64,000 nucleotides of DNA, taken from NCBI GenBank assembly GCA_015039465.1, contig MU130036.1:213905-277904 (forward strand), written 5' to 3'. This stretch comes from Phlegmacium glaucopus. Its lineage: Eukaryota; Basidiomycota; Agaricomycetes; Agaricales; Cortinariaceae. Positions 23,555 to 34,810 of the stretch are shown piece by piece. Both the position numbers and the translations under genes were made by a program. The notes under the pieces were generated by a model that saw only the letters and a list, made by a program, of their open reading frames with translations, had not been told where the DNA came from and did not search any database. Position 1 is the stretch's first letter; each line of letters begins with the position of its first letter.

Positions 23555-23996
23555 GAGGACTTTACACTCCCCCACATTGTCCGGCTGGAATTCCACCGGA
23601 CTGACCGGACTCCACCGGACTCCAGAGAAGTCCGGTCAGAGTCTGGTCAGAGTCCGGTGGAAGTCCGGTGGAAGTACAAAACATGCCTGTATCCCCTCCT
23701 AACCTAAGAATGCGCTACCGCGCGGACAGAAAATATCCCCATCCCTAAATATTAATCCTAAGCCCTAAATCTAAATATAACCCTAAGCCTAACCTCTAAA
23801 TCTAAATATAACCCTAAATTCTATCAAAAGTCCGGCAGACTGTGACCAGACATACAGTCCAGGCATTTTTCTACTTTCACCGGACTCTGACCGGACTCTC
23901 ACCGGACTCTCACCGGACTCTCACTGGACTTTTACTGGAATTTTAGTGGAGTCCGCCGGACTCCGGCCGGACAACGTGGGGGACTGTAAAGTACAC
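23555..23996. mobile_element. MITE E3 (family E) with 8-bp target duplication
   Basis: 442 bp, flanked by GGTATTAG on both sides (23547-23554 and 23997-24004, perfect). Termini GGACTTTACACTCCCCCACA and GTGGGGGACTGTAAAGTACAC. Arms are made of ccggactccaccggactc-type repeats, unlike those of E1, E2 and E4. The centre holds ccctaa-rich telomere-like units (about 23755-23820). Inserted in the zinc-knuckle ORF of the Gypsy element. Confidence 0.9.
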
Positions 23997-24364
23997 GGTA
24001 TTAGCTTGAGGAAGTACCAGTCAATGGTGGCAGTAGGCGATGTCGAATGTTTTGAAATCGGAGTCATGGGTCCAATCTCGAAGGTGGTCTTGTACGTAGG
24101 TTCGGTAATGGGAATATGTGGGGAATTGAGAGTCGAATATTTGGGTGATATCTTGGATTCTAAATTGTTGGTTGGTAGTAGTAGAGCTTGTAGGGGAAGA
24201 TGGGGGAAGTGGGAATTGCGTAGCAAGGAATGTAGTGTGGTTTGTTCTCAAGGATAGTAGCAAGGGAGGCGGTAGTACTAAGAGTGGAAGTGGATGAAGG
24301 GGTTGTTGACGAGGGAGTCATAGAGGGAGCGGTCAGAGGGGGGATATTTTCTTTGTTGTGGTCA

Positions 24365-27300
24365 CTACAGTCGGTGTTGATCTTTGTAGGCTTGGAGGAG
24401 TTCTTGTGCATTGGTGACATTTCGTTCAGGTTCCCAGGTGTTTTCTGCAGTTGAATATCCTTTCCATTTTATAAGGAAGGCGTATCCTCTTCCCTGTCAT
24501 CTGTGGGAGATTATTGACTCAACTTCGTACTCCGGTTGGCCTTCGATAAGGTCAGGAGGTGGTTGTGGGAAGTTATCGCCATAGACTCCATTTGTCTTGT
24601 AAGGGGAAAGTAGCGTGATATGAATGACTGGGTGAATTCTCCAGGAGCGAGGTAATTCCAGGCGGTAGCTGAGGGGGCTTAGAACTTCTATGACTCTGAA
24701 GAGGCCTTCTCGTTTAGGTGCCATTTTCTTGGTTTTGTATTGTAGTTTAAGGTATCGTGACTCAAGCCACACCTTATCTCCTATCTTGAATGGGGTGAAA
24801 CCTCAGGTAATGCATTCCGTCATGACTTGTCGTGCGAGTTCATGGGCTGCATTGGCTTCTTTCCGTGCTTCTTGGAGGTTGATAAGGCGTTCTTGGGTAT
24901 CAGGGATATTGGTTCTAGGGAATGCGGTGGGGATAGCAGTTGGGTTATAACCCATTTGGAGGAATAAGGGAGATTCTTTTTGCATAGCATGTGGTTTGGT
25001 ATTGTAAGAGAATTTGAGGGTAGGGAGGTATTGTCGCCATTGGTCAGGGTTATTTGCACAGAAGATGGATAGATAAGCTTCAATTTCTTGGTTTGCTCTT
25101 TCAGTGGCTCTGTCTGTCTGTGGGTGATGGGCTGTGCTCATGACTAGGTTGATGGCCAAGGAGTCGTCCTAATTCCCGAAAGACGTGAGAGGCAAATTGG
25201 GGGCCGCGATCGGAGATAGCTTTATCTGGTAATCCATATCTTTTGTAGAGTGAGTCAAGTAAAATAGAGGCGGTTCCGTTGGCATCAATCATTTTGTGGC
25301 ATGGAGTTAGAATTACCCCCTTCGTAGACCCGTGGTCAACCACGACCATGATAGAATCAAAGCCGTCAGAGGGAGGGAGATCCGTGATGAAATCCATAGT
25401 AATCAGAGAGAATGGGCGAAGTTGTTTGGAACGAATGGGTTGTAAAGGTGGAGAAATTGGGTGTTGGTTTATCTTGTGTTGTTGACAGATGGCGCAGCCA
25501 TCAATGTAGTTTCGAATGAATGTAGCCATTCCGGGCCACCAGTAATCACGTTGAACTAGATTCTGGGTAACAAGACGTCCGGGGTGTCCAGCAGGGATAG
25601 AGTCGTGATGTTTGTGAACAATATTACGGCGTAAGTCCATGTTATCAGGTATGTAGCAGCGGCCTTTATAAAAGACCAGGTCACCGTCGGTTCACCAGTC
25701 GTTAAGGGCAGAGCGCATAGGGAGGGGCCCACCATAGAGGATTGCGTGTAAAGCAGTTTTGACGACGTCATCCATTTGTTTTGTAGAGGTTATGAGCTTT
25801 TGGAGTTCTGTGTCGATAGTGTTAACAAAAAGGTTGTCAGGAAGTAAAGTGCGATCTTTGTTATCATTTTCCATTCCAACGGTAAGGTTGGTGCATCATG
25901 AGAGGGCATCAGATTGAACCATCTGAGTTCTGGGGACGTGTGTGAGATGGATGTCGAATTCAGAAAGGAAGAGGCTCCATCGAGCTTGTCATCGGTTGAG
26001 TTTTTGAGCAGTTTTGAAGTAAGTCAGATTCTTATGGTCGGAGCGTACAGTGACTGGGTATGGGTTTCCCATTAAGTAGTGTCGCCATTCCTTGAGGGCT
26101 CAAATAATTGCTAGGAGTTCTCGGTTGTAGATTTCATAATTTTGTTCCATGTTGTTAAATGACTTGGATAAATATCCGCAAGGATGCCAGTCTCCGTTGT
26201 TGTCCTGTTGTCGTAGTACCGCTCCTGAAGCATATTTGGAGGCGTCTGTTTTGAGTTCGAATGGTTTTGTTGCGTCGGGCATTCATAAGACTGGGGATTC
26301 GGTGAATTTCCTTTTTAACGTTTCGAAAGCTTGGCTTCATTCGGGTGTCCATTTGAATTTGGTGTCTTTTTTGAGTAAATTGTTGAGTGGTTTTGTCATA
26401 TTGCCATATCCTTGAATGAATCGTCTATAGTAGTTGCCAAAACCTAGGAAAGAGTGGATTTCGTGTACTGAAGTAGGTGCAGGCCAGTCGGCGATTCCAG
26501 CAAGTTTTACAGGGTCCATAGCAAGTTTGTTCTCTTCAATGACTAGTCCTAGGAATTCCGCTTTGGTTTGCCAGAAAGCGCATTTCTCAGGTTTGAGGTA
26601 CAGGTCATTGTCAGCGAGGCGTTGGAGAATCCGTCTAGTGTTTTTCATGTTTTCAACAATCGTTTTGGTGAATATAAAGATGTCGTCCATGTAGATGACA
26701 ACCCATCCTTCAGTGGTTTCGATTATGAATATGTCATCCATCATTGCTTGAAATGTGGCAGGGGAGTTACAGAGTCCAAAGAACATGACTGTGGGTTCAA
26801 ATAATCCTTTGTTGGTTTTGAAAGCTGCTTTCCATTGGTCTCCGTCTCGAATGCGTACATTGTTGTAACCCCATCGGATGTCCAATTTGGTGAAGTATTT
26901 GGCGCCTTTGAGTTTATCAATGAGTTCGGAGATGAGGGGGAGTGGATAGGTATTCTTAATTGTTCCTTCGTTTAGCGTTTGATAATCTTGTGTAGGGCGT
27001 ACTTTTCCGTCTTTCTTGTCAACAAAGAAGAAGGGTGATGCCATGGGGGATTTGGATGGTTGTATGTAGCCTTTTTCGAGGTTTTCTTTGAGGAATTTGT
27101 CCAGTTCAGCTTGTTCTGGTAGGGTGAGTGGGTAGACCTTGCAGTCTCGAGGTATGAAGTCGTCTTTAAGGTCGATGGCATGATCGTAGGGTCTTGCTCC
27201 AGGGAATTGTTCTGTGGTTTCCTTGTCGAAGATGCGCCAGTAGTCCATAAGTTCCGATGGTATCATTTCTTCCAGAGTTTTCTCATCTTTCTTTGCATTT

Positions 27301-28178
27301 TGTTCACTTGCTAAGGCAGTAGAGACATTGGTTTTGTTGACCCAGAGTTCGTTGTTCGTGATGTAGTTGATAAAAGCGGCGACCAGCTCAGTTTCGCTGT
27401 CGTCGAGGTTAAGTTCAATGGTTTCATTTTCATCATCCAATTTTAGGAGTGTTGAATTGAGGGGTGATTCCTCATCTTCAACTTCTTCTATTGTGGCTTT
27501 TGGAAGAGTTGGAGTTTCGGGGATCGAGGTGACTTGTTCTCTTTTTCTCCAATTGGGGGAATCACTTCTTTGCAGTTTGGTCTTCTTCTTTCTCTTTTCT
27601 CTCCATTTCTCTATTGTTTCTTTCATTTCTTTTTCTACTTGGTTGTATCGTGTTTTGTTGATTTCCATCCTGTTTAAGGTGGTGGTGTGGGCGTTCTGCG
27701 TTTCCCGTAATTGTTGTTGATTCCTTTGATTGTAAGTTAGGGCTAGTTGGTGTTTTCCCATTGGAAGATGCATTTGTCCAGTTTCCCAGTCTATTTGGGG
27801 GTTATGGGCTTGGAACCAGGGGAGTCCAAATATGACATTGGCGCTTGCAATTGTGACGATATAAAGTCGTTCCATCATCCAACTGTTGCCTTGTTGATAT
27901 CTGATCCAGGTGTAATGCGTGATTTTCCCATTGGAGTTAGGGGATCCGTCTGCGTTTTGGGGGAGTATAGGTTTATCGAGGGGATACAGGAGTACTTGGT
28001 GTTGTTTGGCGAAGCTGGCGTTCATAAAGAGTCTGCCTGCTCCAGTGTCCATAAGAATTTGGGTGTCAACGATTTTGTTCTCTTTCTCAGTTTTGCACGT
28101 GATAGGGGTCTGTAAGATCATAGATTGTTTTCCCATCTCGGCTACTAATACAGAAGAAATCATCAGCGACACAGACAT
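24365..28178 (-). pseudogene. Gypsy pol: protease, RT, RNase H, integrase, chromodomain
   Basis: In coding order: aspartic protease (ILMDTGAGRLFMNASF, about 28060); a linker; reverse transcriptase with YIQPSKSPMASPFFFVDKKDG, YFTKLDIRWGYNNVRI and VIYMDDIFIF (YMDD catalytic box, about 26690); RNase H ([25 protein letters not shown]); integrase with the HHCC zinc region (GHPGRLV ... CAICQQHK) and core MDFITDLPPSDGFDSIMVVVD, ISDRGPQFAS; and a C-terminal chromodomain (GRGYAFLIKWKGYS, TWEPERNV, about 24480-24400). Chromodomains target such elements to heterochromatin marked by H3K9 methylation. Stops TGA at 26337, 26283, 26100, 25989, 25896, 25692, 24803 and 24497 all sit where Arg is expected. A one-base insertion near 25167 shifts the integrase. 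It begins 18 nt after the gag stop in another frame. Confidence 0.93.
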
Positions 28179-28195
28179 TGAAACTGTGTGCTTGC

Positions 28196-29407
28196 CTAAA
28201 AATCCTGGTCCTTGACTACTTTGTCTATCAACTTCTCTTTTTCTTCTACATCCATATCTTCAACTAGGTTGTGTATCATGGCTCGGGTGGTAGCGGCTGT
28301 CTTCTTGAATCCGTTGAATTTCTTGTAACTGCTGTCGTTTGGTTTGACATAGTTCGAGCTTGTGTTCGGGGCATTGTTTTGCTTGGATCAGCATTCTCGG
28401 GCAAAGTGTCCTATTTTGTGACAGTGGAAACATCTTCATTCTTTCATGTGTTGTTCGCGTTCTTCTATAGTAAGGTGGTTGATCTCGGTTGTGTTGATGT
28501 TCATAGCATTGGGATCATGATGATGATTAACATAGCGTGGCGCAGGGTAAGTTTTCTTGGCTTGGGGGGTGTTTCCAGTTTTTTGCTGAGTTATTTCCTT
28601 GCATCGTTTGTATTGGAGGTTGAATCGAGAGGCTTTAGCGTACCAATCTTTGATAGCTGTAGGGGGGTTCTCAAGTCCATAGATTTTCTGGAGGAGGGAG
28701 GTGTGGATTCCTTCTGAAAAATAGTTGATAAGTGTTTTGTCGTCTTTGATCTTAGATCTTCCAGCGAGAATTCTGAATTCTGCGATGTAATTGTCTACTG
28801 AGTTGGTTCCTTGTCTGAGTTGGCGTAGTTGGGCTCTGGCTGCTCCTTCGGCATCGGCGGCTAAGAATGCTTCTTTGAGTTTCTTGATGAAACCAGTATA
28901 AGTTCCAAAGTCTGGGGGGGTGGTAGCGAGACATTCGTCAAGGAAGGCTTCTTTCCAGATTTTAGCAGTTCCGCCAGTGAGGAATGAGAGGATAAAGATG
29001 ATTTGTTTGGCTTCGGAGTTATAGATTGAATCGTTGAGAGAGAGGTATACTCGACAGTCCTAGAGGAAGGACAGGAGTCCATCTCAATCTCCGTGGTATG
29101 GCTGTGGTGGGTTGATGCGTACTTCTTTAGACATTTTGTCGTCGTCTTCATGGTCACTAGTTATATCCCAATTGGATTTTGGCTGTTGAGTGGGTGCTTT
29201 GGGTTCAAAGGGAGCAGGTGGTAATGGGACGGGTGTTTGGAATGGGGAGGGAGCAACGGGTGGTGTGTATACTGGGGTTTTGACTTTTCCTGAGGTAGAA
29301 GGTTGAGGAGCTGACGGTGTCTGAGGAACTGGTTGGTCTGTTGCGGTTGTTTGAGGGGTTCTTCCTACTCGTTCTTGTCTTGATTGTGTTGTAGAGCTGT
29401 GGCTCAT
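28196..29407 (-). pseudogene. Gypsy Gag with CCHC zinc knuckle
   Basis: Structural protein of the chromovirus. Frame from the Met at 29407 (the acidic frame is open further upstream, so the true start may be about 100 nt earlier) to TAG at 28196. It has a Pro/Gln-rich N-terminus, a retrotrans_gag region (IYNSEAKQIIFILSFLTGG, TAKIWKEAFLDE, FGTYTGFIKKLKEAF, GRSKIKDDKTLINYFSEGI), and a zinc knuckle CFHCHKIGHFAREC (about 28432-28391). Interruptions: TGA at 29084, 28436 and 28388 and TAG at 29060; all fit a single C-to-T change (CGA or CAG). A short frame upstream (29610-29404) overlaps its ATG as ATGA but its product is not recognisable. Confidence 0.88.
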
Positions 29408-29739
29408 GCGTTCAGGCTCGGGAAGTTTTTCTTCGAGAGGTTCTTCGTTGTCAGTGTCGTATTGACTACTTCCTGTTGTGTCTTCTTCTTCTGATGACTC
29501 GGTAGGGGCTTGGTATTTGCCCTGTGACGTCGTGGTGTATTATCTCTTGAGATCCGTTGGTATTGGCAACCACACAATCTTCTTATGACTCTGTTGATAT
29601 AGGCGATCACACGAGTTCGGGTTACAAGGGTGATCCGAGTAACTACTGGTTTTGTTAGCTAGTGCGTGTTTCATTGGGCTTCAGAAGGTAGGGTTCATCT
29701 GCGCTTAGAGAAGCGGACGCAAGAGTAGTTTAGACCTTT

Positions 29740-30171
29740 TGTTACGGCAACTATAAGCTTGCACTTGCATTTGGTGCTGGGCCGATAGACCAAGTAACTA
29801 GGGACTGTTGTACCGTTGCAATCGTATTCAACAAGTAAGACTGAGGACGGCAGGTTCTGAGCAAGCTGTGTAGATTAAGACTGTAGGAATACAGAAGGTC
29901 TAAACTAGGGAATTGTAGCTATGGGTATGGCTCTTATATAGTAAGGGTTCGAGTCAGAGATAGTCCATGGTCCGTGCTAGGTATGAGTCAGTACGAGTCA
30001 GAGATAAAGAGAGCGGGAGCGATGGTTATATATAGTACAAGGAAGGTTCAGGGCAAAGGGCAAATTGGGAAAGAGTGGTGTAAGAAGGGAACGATAAGGG
30101 AAGGTATGTTGTACAGTAAAGAAGAAGGAGAAAAAGAGTAGGGGCTATGCGCGTACCAGACATTCATAACA
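29740..30171 (-). repeat. Gypsy LTR (5' LTR in coding sense), 432 bp
   Basis: TGTTACGGCA...CATTCATAACA, near-identical partner of 20379-20810. Directly followed on the minus strand by aaaggtctaaactac; the primer-binding site is not obvious. Purine-rich and TATA-like stretches occur inside (gttatatatagtac, minus-strand promoter candidate). Confidence 0.95.
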
Positions 30172-30176
30172 TTGAC

Positions 30177-30807
30177 TCAGGACCTTTCACATTTTTGACA
30201 TGACCACACGCCTATGGAGTTGATATATTTTTGCTATTGGACTATGTACACTGCCTTCTTTTCTTTTCTCTCGCACTTTGACACTTTACAGATTTTTTTA
30301 TTGTTCCTTCTTCTTTTCCATTGTTCTTTTCTTCTCGCAGCTGTCCTCTCTTTATCTTTCTTCCTTTGACAGCGTGTACTTCTTTCTTTTTATTGTTCTA
30401 TATAGCCTCATCCTTATGGTATAAATACTGCTCTTTTGTACCAGGATAGGTAGTTTATCTCAATTCATTCTTACTCCCCACAGTCATCCTCTCAGTGGAA
30501 TTCCAGTGAATTCCTCCCTCAAGTTTGCTTTTTCAACCTTTTATCTGTTACTGTCCCCTACTGTCAATTGCTATAGTCTTGCTGAAGACTCTCTCTTGCT
30601 CATCCTCATCCTCATCCTCTACCCTCAGACACCTTCCCAGACCTTCATCCTCATCCTTCTCATCTCTATTCTTTCCCTCTACCCTTCAAGTGTGTTATAA
30701 GTCAAGGTTACACCTTCCTTAAATGAACAACAGGGGGTCTCTTGACCTAAAGACTGGTCCACTCCTCTCTGGTTGGTGTTATATAACAATACAAACAATG
30801 ATTTATA
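30177..30807 (+). repeat. Repeat family A, copy 5, right piece
   Basis: Resumes at the base after the Gypsy duplication and ends ATGATTTATA at 30807, followed by CCGC (30808-30811), the partner of 19651-19654. Together the two pieces make a full copy of about 1,355 bp. TATA-like box at about 30418. Confidence 0.85.
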
Positions 30808-30811
30808 CCGC

Positions 30812-31008
30812 CAGTCAGAATTTGGGCAAGACCTGCAAATGCCATGTGAATGATCCTTGAAAACATTCACACATAGTATCTGAACAAGCTCTAATATAAA
30901 TTTTGACAGTGATGATAAAATAGACACATAAACTTCTATTAGAAAACTTAGTAGTGCAGTCATTAATGCAATGTAAAATTTTTTCAAGTTTCTTACTGTT
31001 AAACTAGC
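30812..31008. other. Short spacer, no gene
   Basis: Unassigned AT-rich sequence that continues after element G at 32916. Confidence 0.35.
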
Positions 31009-31016
31009 TTAAGCTT

Positions 31017-32907
31017 TAGTGTTTTGAGGGCCACTTTGGTCCTAGGACCTCAAAAGACCAGACTAGACTGCTTCAGACTGGTCTACATCGGTTTTTTTCA
31101 GTCCAAGGACTGATGATAGGACTGAAAACTGAATACCTATGGATTATTCATCTTTCATAATATTATTCTTCAAATTGAATCAGAAAGATCAATAAACCAA
31201 CCATGAATTAATCTACAAATTGATAGTGTAAGGGTTAAAAGTGTTGACTACACTTGTTGATTAAACTGGAAATTGCAAAGTCTTGAATGTTAAATCAGCA
31301 GATAACTATGATCTGGATTGATCTAATTATCATACTGTTAAATAACACTACAAAAGTTCAGACTATAACCATACAAAAATCCATAATGGTCAAATGAACA
31401 ACTTGCAATCTAAAGTAACTATCAAGTCTACAACTGTGAAGGAATTTGTCATACAAGTCCTAGGAACATATCAGTAAACATTAATAAAGTTCCTGAAACA
31501 GTGAAACACTTTGTGATATTTTTGTGACATCATGTAACAATTTGTCACAATTTTGTGACATATGTGACATATGACATCACAAAACAATGCTCAGTCATCT
31601 AGAAACAAGACCTGACATCATAAAACAATGCTCAGTCATCTAGAAACAAGACTTGACATCAGAAAACAAAAATTTATCATCCAAAAACAAGACATAATAT
31701 CATAAAATCATCAGTCATCATAAAACATCATCAGTCATCCTTACAGACTATTACCTAATTTTGTTTCTCATTTATGTATAAAAGTAACCAGAAAGCACCA
31801 ATAACATGAGTGAATTTGCACTCATTCTTTCTTTCCCAAATTTCATCACTGTGAATTGGCACAAGTTAGAAAGAACTTACAAGTAGACTTGCTTTACTTT
31901 ACTCAGTTCAAAGGGTATTAAATCCTAAAGGGACTTACCTTTGTTCTGTTTAAACCAAGAATATTAAATCCTATAGGGACTTGTCTTGGAAGCAAGGATA
32001 TTAACATCCTTTGTCAGAGTCTGAGGAGAAATCCTTGTACTATAAAGCTGTTTCATAGTCTGCCTGTGGGACTTTAAATCATTTGTTTTTGGAACTGTTC
32101 ATAGAATATTAAATCCTAAAGGGACTTGTCTATGTTCATCCAAATTGGGTTATCATATAAACAAAGACTATTAAACCCCAAAAAGGGAATTATCTTTGTC
32201 TATCAAATCACAATTTCATATAGTCTGAAAAATTGGACTTTAAACACTGGTCAAATTAGGAAAGAAGAGAGAAAAGAGAAAAAACAGATTGTAAAAGATA
32301 GTCTAAAAAGAATTGGACTTTAAACCTGTATTTGGAAGTTTTATTCAAGAGTATACTGGTTGTACTTTCAAGGAAACCCCAACTTGCTTAATACAGAAAT
32401 TTGTTATTGGTTGCTGGTTGTTGGATTTGTTGTGAACATTTCCTTAAACAGTAGTAATTTCAGAAATACAAATTAAATCATACCACCAGTCTTTGTACAA
32501 ATATATTTTTTGTATCAGAGATGGTTGTTCAATTAAATATCAGCTTCCAAATGAGCCCCTTGAAGAACATTAAATTTCATTAATATTTGGACTTTCTACA
32601 ATAACATTAGTAAAATGTCCAATTCTAGCAAATATTCCAGACTATTTTACAGTTTTATTTATTTCTCAGCCAGTTTTTATCCTAATTTTATAATCCTGGG
32701 CTTGTTGGAAAGGAAAAAGATTAGGGCTATTGTTCTGCCACTTAAAACAGGTTGAAAACAGTTCAGACCAGTCCATCAAGACTGGTCTTTTTTCTGTCTT
32801 TTATTTTCAATATTCAAAGACCAGGACTGCTGGTCTGGTCTTTTTCTGGTCCAGTCTGGTCCAGTTGTGGTCTTTTTCTGGTCTCAGGACCAGACCTCTA
32901 GACGCTA
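31017..32907. mobile_element. Non-autonomous hAT-like element G with TTAAGCTT duplication
   Basis: 1,891 bp. Termini TAGTGTTTTGAGG (left) and the inverse of TAGCGTCTAGAGG (right), 8-bp target duplication TTAAGCTT at 31009-31016 and 32908-32915. Many subterminal gaccag/ctggtc motifs (31045-31110 and 32765-32895) resemble transposase-binding arrays. Inside are gtgaca/tgtcac repeats (31510-31575), a tandem of about 50 bp (aacaatgctcagtcatctagaaacaagac-like, 31575-31680) and repeated ttaaatcctaaagggact phrases (31918-32130). No transposase. Confidence 0.85.
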
Positions 32908-33020
32908 TTAAGCTTGTTATTAGTTTGATCATAAGCTATGAGACAATCAAATTTCCTGAATCATTTGAAGTTGTAACACTCTTAGCCTCTAAGTTAAATG
33001 ATAATGATAAGAGGAAGTGG

Positions 33021-33430
33021 TGATGTACCTGCAGTGGGGACAGATCGCAAGTAGTTATGTAGTTTGTGGGGTTGATGTAGTTCTCTTCAATAGGTGAAAG
33101 TGAGGTTTTATGAGGTGCAAAGGTTCACTTTAAAGTGTGAGATAATGTGCAGAAAAAGTGAAGTATGCAGGATGATTTTAAAGGAGTGCAAGAGTAGCTT
33201 AGTACGATGTTCCAAAGGTGGGATGAAAACTGTGGTAATTTTGTCTGTTCTGCTGTTTTGCTTTACCTTACTTGCTACTGCTAATAATATAGTAACTAGC
33301 AAATAGCTAAGTGCAGAAAGGTGAAACAGAAATGTAAAATGCGGGTTAAAGCAGAGTCACATGAATATGGTAATTTGGTAATGAAACATAGGAGATAAGA
33401 GCCAAATAAAAGGCGACAAGAGAGTTTGTG
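33021..33430 (-). repeat. LTR-like repeat F, copy 2 (partial)
   Basis: Inverse-orientation relative of 43175-43609. Begins TGATGTACC and matches out to about 33425. Both copies keep an open frame with KCEIM-RKSEVCRMI and ECKSSL phrases; this may only reflect high nucleotide similarity. Confidence 0.7.
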
Positions 33431-34358
33431 CATTCTTATTCAAATTTCTATATTTTGCTTGTACCATTCCCTTGGTCTTTATCTTTTATCATTTAGTAAA
33501 ACATTTCCATTCATTTACACTGCATTTATGCAATTGCGCTTACTATGTGCACACTACCATTTAATTTGCTGATTGTTTTATTATTTTTGTTTGGAGATAA
33601 CTCTTACATTTCTGTTTCATTTTGACATACTGTTTGATTATACTCCTTTCACTATTCAGATGTCACTGTTTTATACTTGTACTATCCTTTATTTGTTTTA
33701 GCGCATTTTCATGACATTTTACTTGGGTCCATATGAGCACTCTGACCCTGTAGTAATACTTCTCTAATCTTTCTATAAAGTATCTTGTATTAGGAGGGTG
33801 AAAAACAAGAAATATTCCCTTGATATTGCTCCATCATCCAAATTTAAGACTATAAGTCTCTGCTCTCATTTGTCACTTATTGATCATGTCTTGTCAAACC
33901 CCCACAATGTTTAGAGTTGCCTAAACATTGCCTTTGTTGCTCCATTGTAGTTCTGCAACTACCTTGGTTAGATCCTACACCTATTTGTCGCAGTGTCTCA
34001 GTATAGGAAAATCCTGAACCTTCACTTCAGCAACCCTAGTTGGATGTTTCTAATGCACCAACAGCACATCAGCGACTTGCTTCTGCAACCACAACCCAGC
34101 AATTGCAACTCACCCAAAAAGCAAAAGCGCAAAGTGAAAAGCATCTTTCTGTTCAGGATAACCACTATTCACCACCTAATACCCCATCAACGAACAATGA
34201 AAGCAATCTCCAATGGAATGAATTCAATGCTGGAATTTTCTACATAGAGAACCTCAATTATTTTGAATTCAATCAACTGATTTGTTCAAGCTTGACATGA
34301 AAATCTTAGGAGGGATATTCAGATGTCACCGACAACCTCCCAATTCTAATCATGAACA
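33431..34358. other. No confident gene; one weak ORF at 34040-34300
   Basis: AT-rich to about 33960. The frame at 34040-34300 (Gln/Ser/Asn-rich, HQRLASATTTQQLQLTQKAK) has a protein-like composition but no recognised family. Sequence after element I (36381 onward) may continue it. Confidence 0.3.
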
Positions 34359-34485
34359 TTGCTGACTAGGGCTGCACACTGTCACCGTAAACTACAGGTT
34401 TACAGGCAGGTTTGATGGGTAATTACCCATCCCATTGGAGCCTTTTCCTCCCCAAAAACGGGCCAGCAAACTTACAGGTATATAC

Positions 34486-34810
34486 TGTTGTGTTGGTAAT
34501 AACACTGTAGAAGTTTAGAACTGTAAGGTGGCCAGTTGACCACATCTGGTAATACACCATATTCAGTAATAGTTGGGTAGACTTACTGAGTGGCCAGTGT
34601 GGCACTGGCCACCATCTCATTGTTCTGCTTACATATATATATCAGGTCAATAGACTGCTCAACCTCAGTCTGTTGTATCAAGACTGAGGTGAGCAAATCT
34701 CTTTATATACATTAAATAACTTACTAACTGTACATAGTATAGTGATTCTATCACACATCTAGCAGCTAAAATCTCTACACATTGAACCCCTGGGTGAAGC
34801 ACCATCAACA
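34486..34810 (+). repeat. Possible solo LTR (325 bp) inside element I
   Basis: Begins TGTTGTGTTGG and ends CACCATCAACA, with a Copia-LTR-like middle (tatatatatcaggtcaatag, then tcagtctgttgtatcaag). No target duplication found, so tentative. Confidence 0.35.

Larger units (their letters stand above)
21433..24364 (-). pseudogene. Double zinc-knuckle ORF of the Gypsy element (split by two insertions)
   Basis: After the pol stop at 24365 the minus strand stays largely open: a Ser/Thr-rich start, then DITQIFDSQFPTYSHYRTYV, then (past MITE E3) LEKMAEGLIKMAQELQQTNA, a proline-rich stretch (NLWIPAPPNSPVTFPNNIP) and two CCHC knuckles at 23203-23105: CFQCGTLGHRKQEC and CPSCKQVAPGHWPSNC. A further tail runs to the solo LTR at 22877 and would end just beyond it near 21490. 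Stops are again TGA for Arg; one frameshift lies near 23470. CCHC knuckles bind single-stranded nucleic acid. It resembles a second Gag-like protein rather than a normal pol product. The two insertions show the ORF was present before they landed. Confidence 0.6.
20379..30171 (-). mobile_element. Ty3/Gypsy chromovirus, full length with TTGAC duplications
   Basis: LTR retrotransposon on the minus strand, inserted into repeat A copy 5. The 5-bp target duplication TTGAC is perfect (20374-20378 and 30172-30176). Two 432-bp LTRs differ at only a few positions, so insertion is young. Order in coding direction: LTR, gag (29.4 kb), pol with protease, RT, RNase H, integrase and chromodomain (to 24365), two extra ORFs, LTR. 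Without the nested solo LTR and MITE E3 it would be about 8.0 kb. It has at least 13 in-frame TGA stops at Arg CGA positions, one TAG at a CAG position, and one frameshift in integrase. Not autonomous now. Confidence 0.95.

Noticed and set aside
20827..29407. Use of an alternative genetic code with TGA read as Arg or Trp
   Set aside because: The stops fit single CGA-to-TGA mutations in a retrotransposon copy; intact genes in the window contain no in-frame TGA.
20379..30171. Identity with the known mushroom retroelement marY1
   Set aside because: LTR length is similar to what I remember, but I cannot compare sequences, and the extra ORFs do not fit my memory of it.
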